Source: Candidatus Tisiphia endosymbiont of Melanophora roralis (GTDB lineage: Bacteria; Pseudomonadota; Alphaproteobacteria; Rickettsiales; Rickettsiaceae). From it: a DNA stretch of 64,000 nucleotides. Position numbers and translations under genes: made by a program. The notes beneath the pieces are model-generated. The model made no database searches and had not been told where the DNA came from. It was given only the letters and a program-made list of their open reading frames with translations. Where the stretch lies: positions 1,508,721 through 1,572,720 of the forward strand of contig NZ_OZ032161.1 of the NCBI RefSeq assembly GCF_964026575.1, given 5' to 3'. Shown one piece after another: positions 17,701 through 26,364 of this stretch (position 1 is its first letter; each line of letters opens with the position of its first letter).

Positions 17701-18063
17701 ATTCACAAGTTACCAACAACTTTGCAAGAAAAGATTCATAGTAATATTGATAAATTACTGAATAATATAGAATTTATGGCACTTATTTCCCAAGAGCTAA
17801 AAACTGAAGTAACGATAGGAACAACTATAAATGATGAGGTTAAGATAGGACGAATTGATTTACTTGCTATTGATACGGGAAAAATAACCATTATTGATTA
17901 TAAATCCGATGCTAGTCCACCTAAAACCTGTCAATTAGTTAAGGAATCTTATATTGATCAGTTGAATTTTTACCGACATATAATAGCAAAACTATATCCT
18001 AACAATGAAATTATTTGCAAAATTTTATGGCTAGAAAATGCCAATTTTATGACAATTGGTTAA
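14707..18063 (+). CDS. addA: AddA helicase-nuclease with in-frame RPE
   Basis: 1118 residues. UvrD-family helicase motifs: Walker A SASAGTGKTKIL (about 18-29), LTFTNAAALEM, LLVDEAQDTSPEQW (about 350), VGDEKQSIFSFQGA, and IMTVHASKGLQAPIV and LLYVAMTRAEDHL near 725-800. The C-terminus has a RecB-like nuclease (GRIDLLAIDTG and TIIDYKSD). AddAB processes double-strand breaks for recombination; addB is not in the window. Residues 846-893 are an RPE of 48 codons, followed by a low-complexity DDIKGSRNDIEGSGNDIED stretch that also looks repeat-derived. The frame stays open, so function may persist. Confidence 0.95.
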   Translation: MNELQQQASDPKYSVWVSASAGTGKTKILTDRVLRLLIKGVPFEKILCLTFTNAAALEMQSRIKNKLAKFAANETAKLTEELGLLLTREPLESEVKYTKTLYHKLLNSEDGIHIYTIHAFCQKILKLFPFEVGINPKFQILDEITAQGILSKIRNQIYLDPTYNELISFFLTNFHETTINDIFSEIIQQKIKFKKLFAKQMDSVEYDTQTISAQLLNIYDQAKQLLAKYSIAIDLDQEIQQFFLTKENLKRKNILPKSMAMKYPKLLNELEYIQEKIFQLDQQAKMQDMENYSNSLRNLAKIFLDKYDSYKTQHSLLDYDDLIYLTQLLLTDNAAKNWIAYKLNGGIDHLLVDEAQDTSPEQWDIITAIIADFTSSTKQKSTIFVVGDEKQSIFSFQGANLSSFSYVNENLYKNLSDANKNFRNITLQWSYRSTKEIIDIVYLIFQQIKHTTPQLFTSDNPKILPFRQTHKGRVELWPLVKDEKESKLFWPLLEEHNKSKSAQQLLAQQIASFIKSQIASRRILPATNSEVKESDFMILVRKRDELIFEIINCLKQHGLPVEDVDRITLNKSLSVLDLMSIAKFVLLPQDDLNLASLLKSPIIGMSEQALQTIAISRGKNSLWGYLQTVQDYAIIYKKLCHFLQLYKVANCENFFPLIVDCLDVRKVLVEANGFDSNDVINELIYLSSNYANNIDNSLQSFVYWFENNKIEIKRNLESSSKIKIMTVHASKGLQAPIVILCDTSSVPTNSNKFIWDENQVFSTTQSANSPEFFKILKGKEQQKDLQEYIRLLYVAMTRAEDHLVICGYQSSSKLPQNCWYELVARTMNMHGKVQENGIIVYESVIRPLSKLAYAEGFEGDAEPQPAAYSDVREDSSTASTYKSPAEVEFQKRSIEESENGQKSKEIDQKGALDILYPAPKQDDIKGSRNDIEGSGNDIEDWVPNLFLINKITKNTKQNYLVNFPLIVNDHLEYGKIFHKILEDATKINDFSSMNKHLFIHKLPTTLQEKIHSNIDKLLNNIEFMALISQELKTEVTIGTTINDEVKIGRIDLLAIDTGKITIIDYKSDASPPKTCQLVKESYIDQLNFYRHIIAKLYPNNEIICKILWLENANFMTIG
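17242..17385 (+). repeat. RPE-1-like element inside addA, 144 bp
   Basis: AGACCTCTTTCGAAACTC to GAGTTTCAAAAGAGGTCT, flanked by ATT (17239-17241) and ATA (17386-17388), the latter probably a mutated target copy. It adds 48 codons ([20 protein letters not shown]...) plus one codon from the duplication, without breaking the frame. Confidence 0.9.
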
Positions 18064-18089
18064 CCTTTAACCAATAATACACAGGCAAT

Positions 18090-18398
18090 ATGACAAAATT
18101 AGTGAGAGATTCAGTTCCGCAAATTATCTTAAAATCTGGTCGAATACCAGTCTTTCGTATTGCAGAATTGGCTGAGTATAAACAATTATTAAGACAGAAA
18201 CTTTCTGAAGAGGTAGAAGAATTTTTAGAAAGTGAATCTATCGAAGAAATTGCTGATATCATAGAAGTACTTGAGGCAATATGTAATAGCAACTCTTATA
18301 AATTAAAGGATATACTAAACATTAAAAAGCACAAAAAAGATACCAATGGTGCTTTTGACAATAAAATAGTTTTAGAAAAAATAACCATAAAAACCTAA
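18090..18398 (+). CDS. MazG-like NTP pyrophosphohydrolase
   Basis: 102 residues. The all-alpha NTP-PPase signature EEVEEFLES...EEIADIIEVLE (ExxE...ExxD) lies at about residues 41-63. It begins with TKLVRDSVPQII, common to small house-cleaning pyrophosphohydrolases of the phosphoribosyl-ATP pyrophosphohydrolase-like group. It probably hydrolyses non-canonical NTPs, but the substrate is unknown. It lies 26 bp after addA and may share its transcript. Confidence 0.8.
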   Translation: MTKLVRDSVPQIILKSGRIPVFRIAELAEYKQLLRQKLSEEVEEFLESESIEEIADIIEVLEAICNSNSYKLKDILNIKKHKKDTNGAFDNKIVLEKITIKT

Positions 18399-18516
18399 GC
18401 TACTCAATAACAATCAAGTGAGTCAATTATTAAAGGGCTGGTGACTAATTTCAAAGATTGTAGTGATAAGCTAAAAGAACCCTGATCTCTCATCAATTTT
18501 TTCTTTAATACCGTCT

Positions 18517-18916
18517 GGCTTTGTTGCATAAATAGAGAATAGAGTATAAAAGTATAAATAATCTGATAGAAAGGAGAGAAATTAAAAAGAAATCAGAATT
18601 GACAAGAGAGAAGAAAAAAGAACCATATATTGTTGTAAATGATAAGGGAATAATCCTAGCTGATAGCACTACAGAACATAACACAGGTGACATATCTCAG
18701 ATTGAGCCATTGCTGATTGGTATCAGGGCTAAAGATTTCCTTGGGGATTCAGGGTATGACGGTGAAGCTGTATATCAATTGTTGAGAAAGAAAGGAATGA
18801 AGCCAGTTATCAGACCTCCCAACCATTCATTATCAGTTAAATTACACAAGCCTAAAACAGAGAGAGATAAAGCTGTAAAATATCAACGAAAGAGGGGATA
18901 TCAACATGGAGAGTAA
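18517..18916 (+). pseudogene. IS5-family transposase remnant
   Basis: GGCTTTGTTGCATAAATAG at 18517 resembles the terminal repeat of IS5/IS903-type elements. It is followed by a 105-codon frame with LADSTTEHNTGDISQIEPLL, GDSGYDGEAVYQLLRKKG and a basic end, matching the central DDE region of IS5-type transposases. The first catalytic Asp region and the C-terminal Glu region are missing, so this is a deleted copy unlike the element at 5221. Confidence 0.75.
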
Positions 18917-19342
18917 AGAATAGTTATGACCGAAGGGAGAGCGTAGAAAATACGCTTTTTCGTTTTAAAACTTCTTTTGGTAGCAAGTTTTTATCAAGAT
19001 ATCAACGATTTGAGTAGTATTTATGATATAATGACTAATTTAATTAACTAGTCTATTAGTTTAATTATTAATGTTAAGTTTTAAGCAAAAACAATTGAAA
19101 AAGATTAATTTATTTAATTAACTTATTTTAGTTTAATATTAAAATAATAATTCAACTAATAATGTGACTAGAAACTATTATTTTTCATGTAGGTTTTATT
19201 TTGGTTTTTTTAAGAAATCGCCCTAGTTTTTATGATAAATTGACAAATATATCAAGTTTAGATAGTCTTTAAATATTAATACAAATTATAGGAAGAAAGC
19301 TTATGAGTACTAGGACTTTAAGGATTACAACTAATAAAAAAT
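18917..19342. other. AT-rich gap with a hairpin terminator
   Basis: About 425 bp without a gene. Apart from the terminator-like hairpin at 18940-18965 there is only AT-rich sequence with short TTAATTAA-type palindromes. Nothing else is recognised. Confidence 0.5.
18940..18965 (+). terminator. rho-independent terminator-like hairpin
   Basis: AGCGTA (18940-18945), loop GAAAA, TACGCT (18951-18956), then a T-rich run. It could end transcription of the addA/mazG/IS remnant strand. Confidence 0.5.
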
Positions 19343-19417
19343 TGGTGCCGCTAGTAGGAATTGAACCTACGACCTCATCATTACCAATGATGTGCTCTAC
19401 CTCTGAGCTATAGCGGC
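19343..19417 (-). tRNA. tRNA-Thr (GGT)
   Basis: The minus strand folds to a cloverleaf starting GCCGCTATAGCTCAG and ending CTAGCGGCACCA with CCA encoded. The anticodon loop TTGGTAA gives anticodon GGT. The T arm carries GGTTCAATTCC. 75 nt. Confidence 0.95.
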
Positions 19418-19575
19418 CTAGTTTTAAGAGAAGTCTCAGACTATATGAGTATGATCTTTTTGACATATATTGCTTTATTGGTCAAGCAATAATTTTAAAA
19501 TAATTACTTAGTCAGTTAGCATTTGAGTGTATAGTGTATAATTAGATTCTTTTTCGTCTAGTAGAAAGAACTCTA

Positions 19576-19911
19576 TTACCATGCGTTTTCAATAATAATT
19601 GGTATACTGTAAGGTTTAATAATTATTAGGTCAAATCTAACTTGATAATTTTGGTATTTTGGGTTAGAGCTTAAAAATACACTAGCAGATCTTTTTATTC
19701 TTGCTTGTTGATGAGTTGACAATATCCGATCATCAACGTCAGAACGCCTTGCTTTTACTTCTATAAAAACAAGTTGTTTTCCACGTAGGGCGATAATATC
19801 AATCTCACCAACATAATATCTTTTACGATGGTGAAGAATTTGATAAAATTTAATTTTATAAATAATAATAGCTACATACTCAGCTATTAAACCGAATGTA
19901 ATCCTTTTCAT
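19576..19911 (-). CDS. yraN: YraN/UPF0102 family nuclease-fold protein
   Basis: About 111 residues from MKRITFGLIAEYVA; an upstream ATG at 19953 would add 14 unlikely residues. The family core GEIDIIALRGKQLVFIEVKARRS (the GEID...E.K motif of endonuclease-like folds) lies near residues 34-57. Its role is not established in the family. It stands alone between two tRNA genes. Confidence 0.88.
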   Translation of the reverse strand: MKRITFGLIAEYVAIIIYKIKFYQILHHRKRYYVGEIDIIALRGKQLVFIEVKARRSDVDDRILSTHQQARIKRSASVFLSSNPKYQNYQVRFDLIIIKPYSIPIIIENAW

Positions 19912-20117
19912 AATAATGTTTGCAAGAACTTGAAGAATTTCGAGTACATTCACCGCATAATAGCATAGACATCAAGTAGCACTAATAACTTTCATATATA
20001 AAATATAAAAAAAATCGCAGTATACTTAATGCTTTAAAGAATTAGTTGTTGATTCTTATTATGAAAACCCCCATTACACAAAGTCGATAATAAACTACCA
20101 CATGAATTAGCATTTTG

Positions 20118-20194
20118 TGGTAGCGAGGGAGGGATTTGAACCCCCGACACGCGGATTATGATTCCGCTGCTCTAACCAACTGAGCTACCCCGCC
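20118..20194 (-). tRNA. tRNA-Met (CAT), elongator type
   Basis: The minus strand begins GGCGGGGTAGCTCAGTTGG and ends CTCGCTACCA with CCA encoded. The anticodon loop contains CAT within GGAATCATAATCC. The body resembles alphaproteobacterial elongator tRNA-Met. tRNA-Ile with a lysidine-modified CAT cannot be fully excluded by eye. Confidence 0.88.
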
Positions 20195-20255
20195 ATGATG
20201 GAAAGAGCTTCAGAAAATCACATGCTAGACAACTCCAAACAGACTCTGTAAAATT

Positions 20256-20732
20256 TTAACGTTTAGAGAATTGAGTACTTTTTCTAGCTTTATGCTTACC
20301 ATATTTTTTTCGTTCTACAACCCTTGAGTCTCTTGTTAAGAAACCGGATTTGCGTAAAATACTATGAAATTCTGGTGCAATTTTGTCAAGAGCCCTAGAA
20401 ACACCGTGTAGTACAGCACCCAGTTGTCCTGATATTCCACCGCCTCTGACAGTACATATTATATCATATTGTCCAGCAGTATTGGTTACAACAAATGGTC
20501 GCAAAAGAGATTTGGTATGAGCTTCACGAGTGAAATATTGCTCCATATTTTTTTTGTTGACAATTACCTTACCACTACCACTTTTTAACCAAACTCTAGC
20601 AATTGCACTTTTTCTTCTACCTGTACCATAGACTTTATTATCACTACTTCCTACAGGCGTTTTAGGCTTAACTAACTTACTCTGAACTGTATCGCTTTTG
20701 GTTTTCTCACTTTGAACCTTTAATATTGTCAT
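20256..20732 (-). CDS. rpsI: 30S ribosomal protein S9
   Basis: 158 residues. The S9 core starts at [15 protein letters not shown] (about residue 35) and ends with [20 protein letters not shown], the conserved basic tail that reaches the P-site tRNA. An N-terminal extension of about 30 residues precedes the core, a feature of alphaproteobacterial S9. It lies 6 bp downstream of rplM in the standard rplM-rpsI operon. Confidence 0.98.
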   Translation of the reverse strand: MTILKVQSEKTKSDTVQSKLVKPKTPVGSSDNKVYGTGRRKSAIARVWLKSGSGKVIVNKKNMEQYFTREAHTKSLLRPFVVTNTAGQYDIICTVRGGGISGQLGAVLHGVSRALDKIAPEFHSILRKSGFLTRDSRVVERKKYGKHKARKSTQFSKR

Positions 20733-20738
20733 AATTCA

Positions 20739-21206
20739 CTATTTTTTATTCTTTGTATTTTTGCTTGCAAAATCATAAAACTCAGGTTGCTGAGCTTTAT
20801 GTGGGTGTTCATTCTCTGCATAGACATATAGATTACCCATCTGCTTTGATCCCAAAACACTTCGCTTAATCATTCTTTTTACAGCAAGCTTAACGACACG
20901 TTCAGGATATTTACCAGACAGAATTTTTCCAGCTGTTGTATCCTTTATTCCACCTGGAAAACCAGTATGGCGATAATAAAACTTACCATCTTTAAGGTCT
21001 GATTTTTTACCTGTCAAGCAAATATGCTTGGAATTAATTATTATTACATAATCTCCACAATCTAAATGAGGAGTGAAGGAAGGCTTATGTTTGCCACGTA
21101 AGATTTTAGATACTTCACTAGCAAGTCTACCTAATACAAGGTCTTTAGCATCTATGACCCACCACTTTTTCTGAATTTGTGATGGTTTTGCAGAATAAGT
21201 TTTCAC
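20739..21206 (-). CDS. rplM: 50S ribosomal protein L13
   Basis: 155 residues, the usual length. Motifs [36 protein letters not shown] and [12 protein letters not shown] are typical of L13. First gene of the rplM-rpsI pair; its promoter should lie in the 120 bp before it. Confidence 0.98.
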   Translation of the reverse strand: MKTYSAKPSQIQKKWWVIDAKDLVLGRLASEVSKILRGKHKPSFTPHLDCGDYVIIINSKHICLTGKKSDLKDGKFYYRHTGFPGGIKDTTAGKILSGKYPERVVKLAVKRMIKRSVLGSKQMGNLYVYAENEHPHKAQQPEFYDFASKNTKNKK

Positions 21207-21328
21207 GTTATATATCTTTATTAATTAGAATTAATGTTATCATTGTCCTCGCCTAAGCTATACTAAATAGCATTATAACCACTATTTTGTCAAGATAAAT
21301 GTACATATATATTTAACATAGTTCTTGA

Positions 21329-22573
21329 CTAATCGACAAACATAATTTTTTTATCAGTAGCAAAATACACACTACCACAGCAGGTTTTTCCATAATATTC
21401 AATATTTTTAGTAATTTTAGTAATCTGTGGAGTGGTGCTTAAATTACCATTAACATCTGATTGGAAACTATATAATTCACCTTTAGTGGAAATAATATTT
21501 AAATTCCACTCTTCTGCCTCAGCTACCTTACTAATTATAGGGGTTAGGAATGATGAGGCTTTAACTTTTTTAATATCTTTCCCATCATTTAAATCTGCTA
21601 CAAACTTGACTTTACCAAAATCAGTACTTATAGCAGCTATTTGTCCAGCATTATTTGTTATAAATAAACTATTACCCACTAACAACATAGATTGCACATC
21701 ATAAGCTTTGGTTTGCCAAAGAATATTACCCGTCATAATATCTAGCTTGACTATCTTACCAGCACTATTAGCTATATATATGTGAGAGTTATTGACAATA
21801 GGTTTGCATAATATAGATGCTGCCTCAAAATTTGGCAAGCCTATTTCTTGATGACTAGACAAATCGTTAGTCCATAGAACTCGACCGCTACCTGCTTCTA
21901 GAGCAAGAATTTGCCCTGAATTATAATTTACTATTACATGATTATTTTGTACTATTGGGCTAACATGGTAACTTGATGACAAAGTTTCTATTACACCTTC
22001 ATGTTGCCAAACAAAATTTAAATTATCAATATTAATCGCTAATATTTGATTAGTTACTGTTTGAACTACAATAGTATGATTATTAATTAATACCGGTTTT
22101 ACTCTAGTAATATCAGGCAACTCTTTTCTGATTATTTCATGACCTGACCTACTATCTAATACGACCAAGAATCTTGAACCATAGGTAACATATAGTTTAT
22201 CATTGTGGCATAATATCCCTCCACCAACATAATAATCACTCTTGTTAGTGCTGATATTATATGACCACATAATAGATTTATCTTTCATAGAAAAAGCAGA
22301 AATATTACCTTTAGTATCAATGGTATAGGCAACAGCTTTATTAAAAACTGGCTCTGATATTATTTTATATTTTGCAACAGTATATTCCTTATTTTGAAGC
22401 TGTTCAGGGCTAAATATATTTGTTCTTACAGTAGAATCTATTTGAATTGTTTCATTACTTTCTACAGATAATCTAGGAGTTAATTCTACAATATTTTTAA
22501 TCTTTTTAGCTCCAAGACCGCAAGAAGTTAGAACAAAAGGTAGTAAGAAAATAATTAATCGTTGTTTTATCAT
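21329..22573 (-). CDS. bamB: outer membrane assembly lipoprotein BamB
   Basis: 414 residues. A signal sequence with lipobox LTSCG puts the lipidated Cys at residue 18. The body has repeating PQQ-like blades (AFSMKDKSIMWSYN, VLDSRSGHEIIRKE, ALEAGSGRVLWTND, KLDIMTGNILWQTK) of an eight-blade beta propeller. BamB supports BamA in inserting outer-membrane proteins. It lies downstream of a YfgM-like gene, as yfgM-bamB in other proteobacteria, separated here by the five-hairpin repeat. Confidence 0.93.
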   Translation of the reverse strand: MIKQRLIIFLLPFVLTSCGLGAKKIKNIVELTPRLSVESNETIQIDSTVRTNIFSPEQLQNKEYTVAKYKIISEPVFNKAVAYTIDTKGNISAFSMKDKSIMWSYNISTNKSDYYVGGGILCHNDKLYVTYGSRFLVVLDSRSGHEIIRKELPDITRVKPVLINNHTIVVQTVTNQILAINIDNLNFVWQHEGVIETLSSSYHVSPIVQNNHVIVNYNSGQILALEAGSGRVLWTNDLSSHQEIGLPNFEAASILCKPIVNNSHIYIANSAGKIVKLDIMTGNILWQTKAYDVQSMLLVGNSLFITNNAGQIAAISTDFGKVKFVADLNDGKDIKKVKASSFLTPIISKVAEAEEWNLNIISTKGELYSFQSDVNGNLSTTPQITKITKNIEYYGKTCCGSVYFATDKKIMFVD

Positions 22574-22596
22574 AATTTAAGCCTTTGTTGTTACGC

Positions 22597-22848
22597 GAAT
22601 TAGGGATAAGAATTTGTCAATTCTTATCCCTAATTCGGTGAAATTATAGAAACAATCAGATTTGAGACGGCTCTGCATCTGATTGTTAAATTAATATTTT
22701 GCTAGAAACATGATTTTAATCTTTTAAAATCATGTTTCTAGCTTTAGAAAGGTTTAAAATGCATTCGCGTTAGCCGCTTTAAGAATGCATTTTTCCTTAT
22801 ATTAAAGCCAATTAGGGATAAGAATTAACTAATTCTTATCCCTAATTG
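22597..22848 (+). repeat. five-hairpin structured repeat, copy 1
   Basis: 252 bp forming five successive hairpins: H1 AATTAGGGATAAGAATT; H2 AACAATCAGAT; H3 GCTAGAAACATGATTTT; H4 AAAATGCATTC; H5 AATTAGGGATAAGAATT, each followed by its inverse. It fills nearly the whole gap between the DUF2659-like gene and bamB, on the opposite strand to its copy-2 relation with genes. The second copy at 44440-44692 preserves all stems with compensatory changes in H1, H3 and H5. Confidence 0.85.
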
Positions 22849-22852
22849 AAGT

Positions 22853-23506
22853 TTATTGTAAGTTTGAAAGTAAAGCTTTAGCCTGCTCTTTAACTACTTG
22901 AGTTGTACTTTCTAGTGATATTACCTTTTTCAAGGTATTTTCTGCTAAATCTTTTGAGTTATTGTTAATATACCAAATTGCTTTGATAATATTGGCAGTA
23001 CCAAAGAATGGTTTATTCTCATCATCAAAATAATTTAAATATTCCTCGATTTCATTAGTGTTTACATTAGATAAATTTGTTTCGTCTATCATTAAACTTA
23101 ACCAAACTAGACGTGCATATGCACTTGTTAATTCGGTATAATTCTTGTTATCAATAATTTTCTTTAATAAAGTTCTAGCTTCTATAAAATCTCCTTGATG
23201 TATTTTTATGCTAACTTGTTCGATAGCAGCAAGCTCTCCTACTTTATTATTACTTGTTTCAATTAAATTATCCAACGACTTTATGGTTAGGTCTTTGTTG
23301 TCATTGATAAGCGACATAGACTTAACTAAAATATCACCTGTCTTTTGATTATTCTTTATTTTCTTACCGCCAAGCCAATTGTTTATTAGCATAAATAATA
23401 CAACTATTAGCGCGAGGATTATAGTTATAGGAAGAAGTTTTTTAAAGTAATAAAGTTTCTTTTCTTCATTTTTATCATTTAAAACTTCTTCTAAAATGTC
23501 AGTCAT
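22853..23506 (-). CDS. DUF2659/YfgM-like inner-membrane TPR protein
   Basis: 217 residues: acidic N-terminus, one membrane segment (LLPITIILALIVVLFMLI), then a helical, TPR-like periplasmic part with AAIEQVSIKIHQGDFIEARTL. It resembles the DUF2659 proteins of Rickettsia, which occupy the place of YfgM (an inner-membrane partner of secretion and periplasmic chaperones) upstream of bamB. The YfgM-type role is inferred from position and architecture. Confidence 0.7.
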   Translation of the reverse strand: MTDILEEVLNDKNEEKKLYYFKKLLPITIILALIVVLFMLINNWLGGKKIKNNQKTGDILVKSMSLINDNKDLTIKSLDNLIETSNNKVGELAAIEQVSIKIHQGDFIEARTLLKKIIDNKNYTELTSAYARLVWLSLMIDETNLSNVNTNEIEEYLNYFDDENKPFFGTANIIKAIWYINNNSKDLAENTLKKVISLESTTQVVKEQAKALLSNLQ

Positions 23507-23534
23507 TATTATTTACCTTTTTGTTCATAAGAAC

Positions 23535-24287
23535 CTAACGCTTACAAGCAAATTTGGTTCTTGCGTCCTTAGCTCTTTTTATTGATGTAGCTGGTCTACT
23601 CGGAAATTCTGTTTCAAGTTTATTAAGAATAGAGCATGCCTCTTGTATTTTTTTCAATTCTCCAAGAGATAATGCTAATTTTAACAATGAGTCAGAAGCT
23701 TTAGAACCTTTTGGTGATTGTTTGTAACCTTTTAGATAATTTATAGCCGCTTTATCAAACATATTACGCCTAAAAAAAGATTCTCCGTACCAAAAATACG
23801 CATTACCTACCAAAGGACTATTAGAGTAATTTTTTAAAAAATTTGCAAATTTTTCTTCTGCATCGGTTAATTTATTATCTTTTAAAGAGGCAAGTGCTAA
23901 GTCATAAAGTTGCTTATCTTTTGCTATCCCCGAAATGGGTTTCGCAGTATCATACGACACAACTTCTTTTTGTACTTTTTTAGTAGACGATATTTCAAAT
24001 ACATCGCTATCTATAGAATCATCTGATAAATTTTTTGTTGTACTGGTATCATCAGAATTTATTACCTCTTGTTTTGTAGAGCCTAAAATTTTCTCTAATT
24101 TGGCAATAGTATGTTCAATTATTTCGACTCTGCCAAGTAAGTGCTGATTCTCTTTTTCCAAAATATCTAATCTTTCTGTACAATCATTAGATGAATCAAA
24201 TTTCAAACTCTTTCTAGTAATTTGATTTCCAGCAAATACTTGCGTAGAAATCAAAATAATCAATAAATGTATAGCAATTGCTTTCAT
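23535..24287 (-). CDS. cpoB: Tol-Pal associated CpoB (YbgF)
   Basis: 250 residues with signal peptide (cleavage near VFA-GN), a short coiled coil (LDILEKENQHLLGRVEIIEH), a Ser/Thr-rich linker, and a C-terminal TPR domain starting DKQLYDLALASLKDNKLTDA. This layout defines CpoB/YbgF, which coordinates outer-membrane constriction with peptidoglycan synthesis. No tol or pal genes are adjacent in the window. It precedes the YfgM-like gene by 28 bp. Confidence 0.88.
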   Translation of the reverse strand: MKAIAIHLLIILISTQVFAGNQITRKSLKFDSSNDCTERLDILEKENQHLLGRVEIIEHTIAKLEKILGSTKQEVINSDDTSTTKNLSDDSIDSDVFEISSTKKVQKEVVSYDTAKPISGIAKDKQLYDLALASLKDNKLTDAEEKFANFLKNYSNSPLVGNAYFWYGESFFRRNMFDKAAINYLKGYKQSPKGSKASDSLLKLALSLGELKKIQEACSILNKLETEFPSRPATSIKRAKDARTKFACKR

Positions 24288-24354
24288 GAATTAATATTTA
24301 ATTTAATATGTTGTAAAACCATCTGAGTATACTAGAAAAATTATAATAATCCAC

Positions 24355-25239
24355 TTAAACAGCTTTTGGCATCTGTTGCAATATAAAGTTTTTCACTTTC
24401 TCAAATGCTGTGTTCTCAATCTGCCTAATTCTTTCCTTAGAGATTTTATATTCAATACTAAGAGTATCAAGAGTTTTTGGAGAATCTTTTAATTTACGCT
24501 CAGTGAGAATATGTAATTCACGATCATTTAATATCTTCATCGCTTGTGTTAGCAAATTATGTTTGTTAACAGAATCCTCTTGGCTAATTAATCTTAGCTC
24601 TTGACTTGGACGGGTTTCCGGTAAAAATTCAATTAGCTCGCTATCACTGTTATCATTTCCACTATTTACCAAATTATTCAATGATAAGTCTGGACCAGAT
24701 AACCTAGAATTCATTTCACTAACTTCATTCTTAGTCACTCCAAGTTCTTGAGCAATTTGAACAAAATCTTGATCTGTAACAGCTCTTGAATATAGGTTAG
24801 TGATTTTATGCTTAATTTTACCAAGGCTAAAAAATAACTTTTTTTGTGCTGCCGTAGTACCCATTTTAACCAAAGACCAAGACTTTAGGACATATTCATG
24901 GATTGAAGCTTTAATCCACCACAAAGCATAAGTAGACAAGCGAAAACCTAAATCAGGATTATATTTCTTTACTGCTTGCATAAGACCTAAATTCCCTTCT
25001 GACACAAGCTCATTTAGAGGTAGTCCATAATTTCTATATCTAACAGCAATTTTTGCTACCAATTTCAAGTGACTAGTTACTAGCTTATGAGCAGCTTCTA
25101 GATCATTCTGCTCAAGATAGGCTTTGGCAAGTAGAAACTCTTCCTCTTGTGAAAGTGACGGAACTTTATTGATCTTTTGCAAATACTGATAAAACCCTGA
25201 TTCTGCAGAAATTACTGGCACACTGATTTTGTTAGTCAT
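24355..25239 (-). CDS. rpoH: RNA polymerase sigma factor RpoH
   Basis: 294 residues. Region 2 is textbook sigma-32: LVTSHLKLVAKIAVRYRNYG, NELVSEGNLGLMQAVKKY, RLSTYALWWIKASIHEYVLK. It is followed by SWSLVKMGTTAAQKKLFF and the C-terminal helix-turn-helix SKERIRQIENTAFEKV. It directs heat-shock transcription, and in reduced Rickettsia genomes it is one of very few sigma factors. Confidence 0.97.
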   Translation of the reverse strand: MTNKISVPVISAESGFYQYLQKINKVPSLSQEEEFLLAKAYLEQNDLEAAHKLVTSHLKLVAKIAVRYRNYGLPLNELVSEGNLGLMQAVKKYNPDLGFRLSTYALWWIKASIHEYVLKSWSLVKMGTTAAQKKLFFSLGKIKHKITNLYSRAVTDQDFVQIAQELGVTKNEVSEMNSRLSGPDLSLNNLVNSGNDNSDSELIEFLPETRPSQELRLISQEDSVNKHNLLTQAMKILNDRELHILTERKLKDSPKTLDTLSIEYKISKERIRQIENTAFEKVKNFILQQMPKAV

Positions 25240-25339
25240 ATAATACCTTTAAAATAGATTCCTTTACTTAGGGGATATACTAGAATGGGTACATAATATC
25301 ATAAGTTTAAAATATTTTAAATAGACTTCTTGTAAAAAA

Positions 25340-25936
25340 TTGAAATTTGACTTTTTACAAAAAGAGAGCAACATTGTGTTACAAAAATCTAATAGAAATT
25401 TTGCCTTAGCCCTAGTTAGTTTAGTACTTAGCATGGTTTTTTTAAGCTTTGCATCAATACCAATTTACAATTTATTTTGTAAAGTCACTGGATATGGTGG
25501 TACTACCACAAGACAAGAACTCAATATATATTCTCCTAAAAAAGGAACTAGAACCATAACTATAGAATTTGATTCCAATGTTGACAGTAAATTGCCTTGG
25601 CGATTTATTCCTAAGCAAAGGAGGTCTAAAGTTACCCTAGGACAAAATACACTAATTTTTTATGAGTCTGAAAATTTAAGTAACGATGATATAATAGGAA
25701 CTTCCATTTATAATGTTACACCTAATAAAGCTGGCAAATATTTTGTTAAAATACATTGTTTTTGTTTTGAAGAACAGTTATTAAAAGCAGGAGAAAAAAT
25801 GTTGATGCCAGTGACATTTTTTATAGACTCTGATTTTGAGGAAGATAAAGAAATGAATGATGTGGATACAATAACCTTATCTTATAGTTTTTATAAGGTA
25901 AGAACCATTGAAAAAGATTCAATGAAATTCAAATAA
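25340..25936 (+). CDS. ctaG: cytochrome c oxidase assembly protein CtaG (Cox11)
   Basis: 198 residues from a TTG start at 25340 (a GTG at 25376 is possible). One N-terminal membrane helix is followed by the conserved [16 protein letters not shown], a beta-sandwich and the copper-binding HCFCFEEQ motif. Cox11 delivers copper to the CuB site of subunit I. It is unlinked here from coxC (59317) and surf1 (58074). A length of 198 is normal for the family. Confidence 0.95.
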   Translation: MKFDFLQKESNIVLQKSNRNFALALVSLVLSMVFLSFASIPIYNLFCKVTGYGGTTTRQELNIYSPKKGTRTITIEFDSNVDSKLPWRFIPKQRRSKVTLGQNTLIFYESENLSNDDIIGTSIYNVTPNKAGKYFVKIHCFCFEEQLLKAGEKMLMPVTFFIDSDFEEDKEMNDVDTITLSYSFYKVRTIEKDSMKFK

Positions 25937-26006
25937 TAATTTAAAAAGTAGAAATTTAGTATATATTTATATAGCTAACCCGATAGCATCTAGCCGTAGT
26001 AAATTG

Positions 26007-26152
26007 ACGTCTATTAGCGAAAAGCCGAATGTGACAAAGCAATCTAATAAATGTGGATTGCCACTACACTCACGTGGTCTCGCTAATAGACTGGAATATT
26101 TTTACCCAACGTCATTGCGAGAAGCCACTTTAATAGCTCCTCGCAATGATGG
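26007..26152. repeat. two small palindromic repeats upstream of map
   Basis: GACGTCTATTAGCGA...TCGCTAATAGACTGG spans about 26007-26096, with AAAGCAATC/GGATTGCC inside. A second, shorter palindrome AACGTCATTGCGAG...CTCGCAATGATG spans about 26109-26152. Both belong to the CATTGCGAG/CTATTAGCGA family. Together with the RPE at 26186 they fill the 430-bp ctaG-map gap. Confidence 0.65.
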
Positions 26153-26185
26153 AGTAACATCAATCAGGTTATCTATGCTTTTAAT

Positions 26186-26329
26186 AGACTTCTTTCGAAA
26201 CTCTACTTCTGCTGGTGATTTGTACGTCGATGCGGTACTCGAATCCTCACGTACATTAGAGTACGCTGCGGGTCGAGGTTCCGCGTCTCCTTCAAATCCC
26301 TCAGCATAAGCGAGTTTCGAAAGAAGTCT
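26186..26329 (-). repeat. RPE-1-like element upstream of map, 144 bp
   Basis: Minus-oriented copy with ends AGACTTCTTTCGAAACTC and GAGTTTCGAAAGAAGTCT, flanked by AAT at 26183-26185 and 26330-26332. Ends only 36 bp before the map start at 26365, so it lies in the 5' leader or promoter of that gene. Confidence 0.9.
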
Positions 26330-26364
26330 AATAGATGATTTTAATAAAAAAAGTTAATTATTTT

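Noticed and set aside
22597-22848. riboswitch for bamB or the adjacent gene
   Set aside because: The element is on the opposite strand relative to bamB in copy 1 but on the same strand as trxA in copy 2, and it lacks a fixed relation to gene starts, so a cis-regulatory switch is unlikely.
26004-26309. 101-codon frame upstream of map
   Set aside because: It is composed entirely of palindromic repeats and the reverse strand of an RPE; no protein family.
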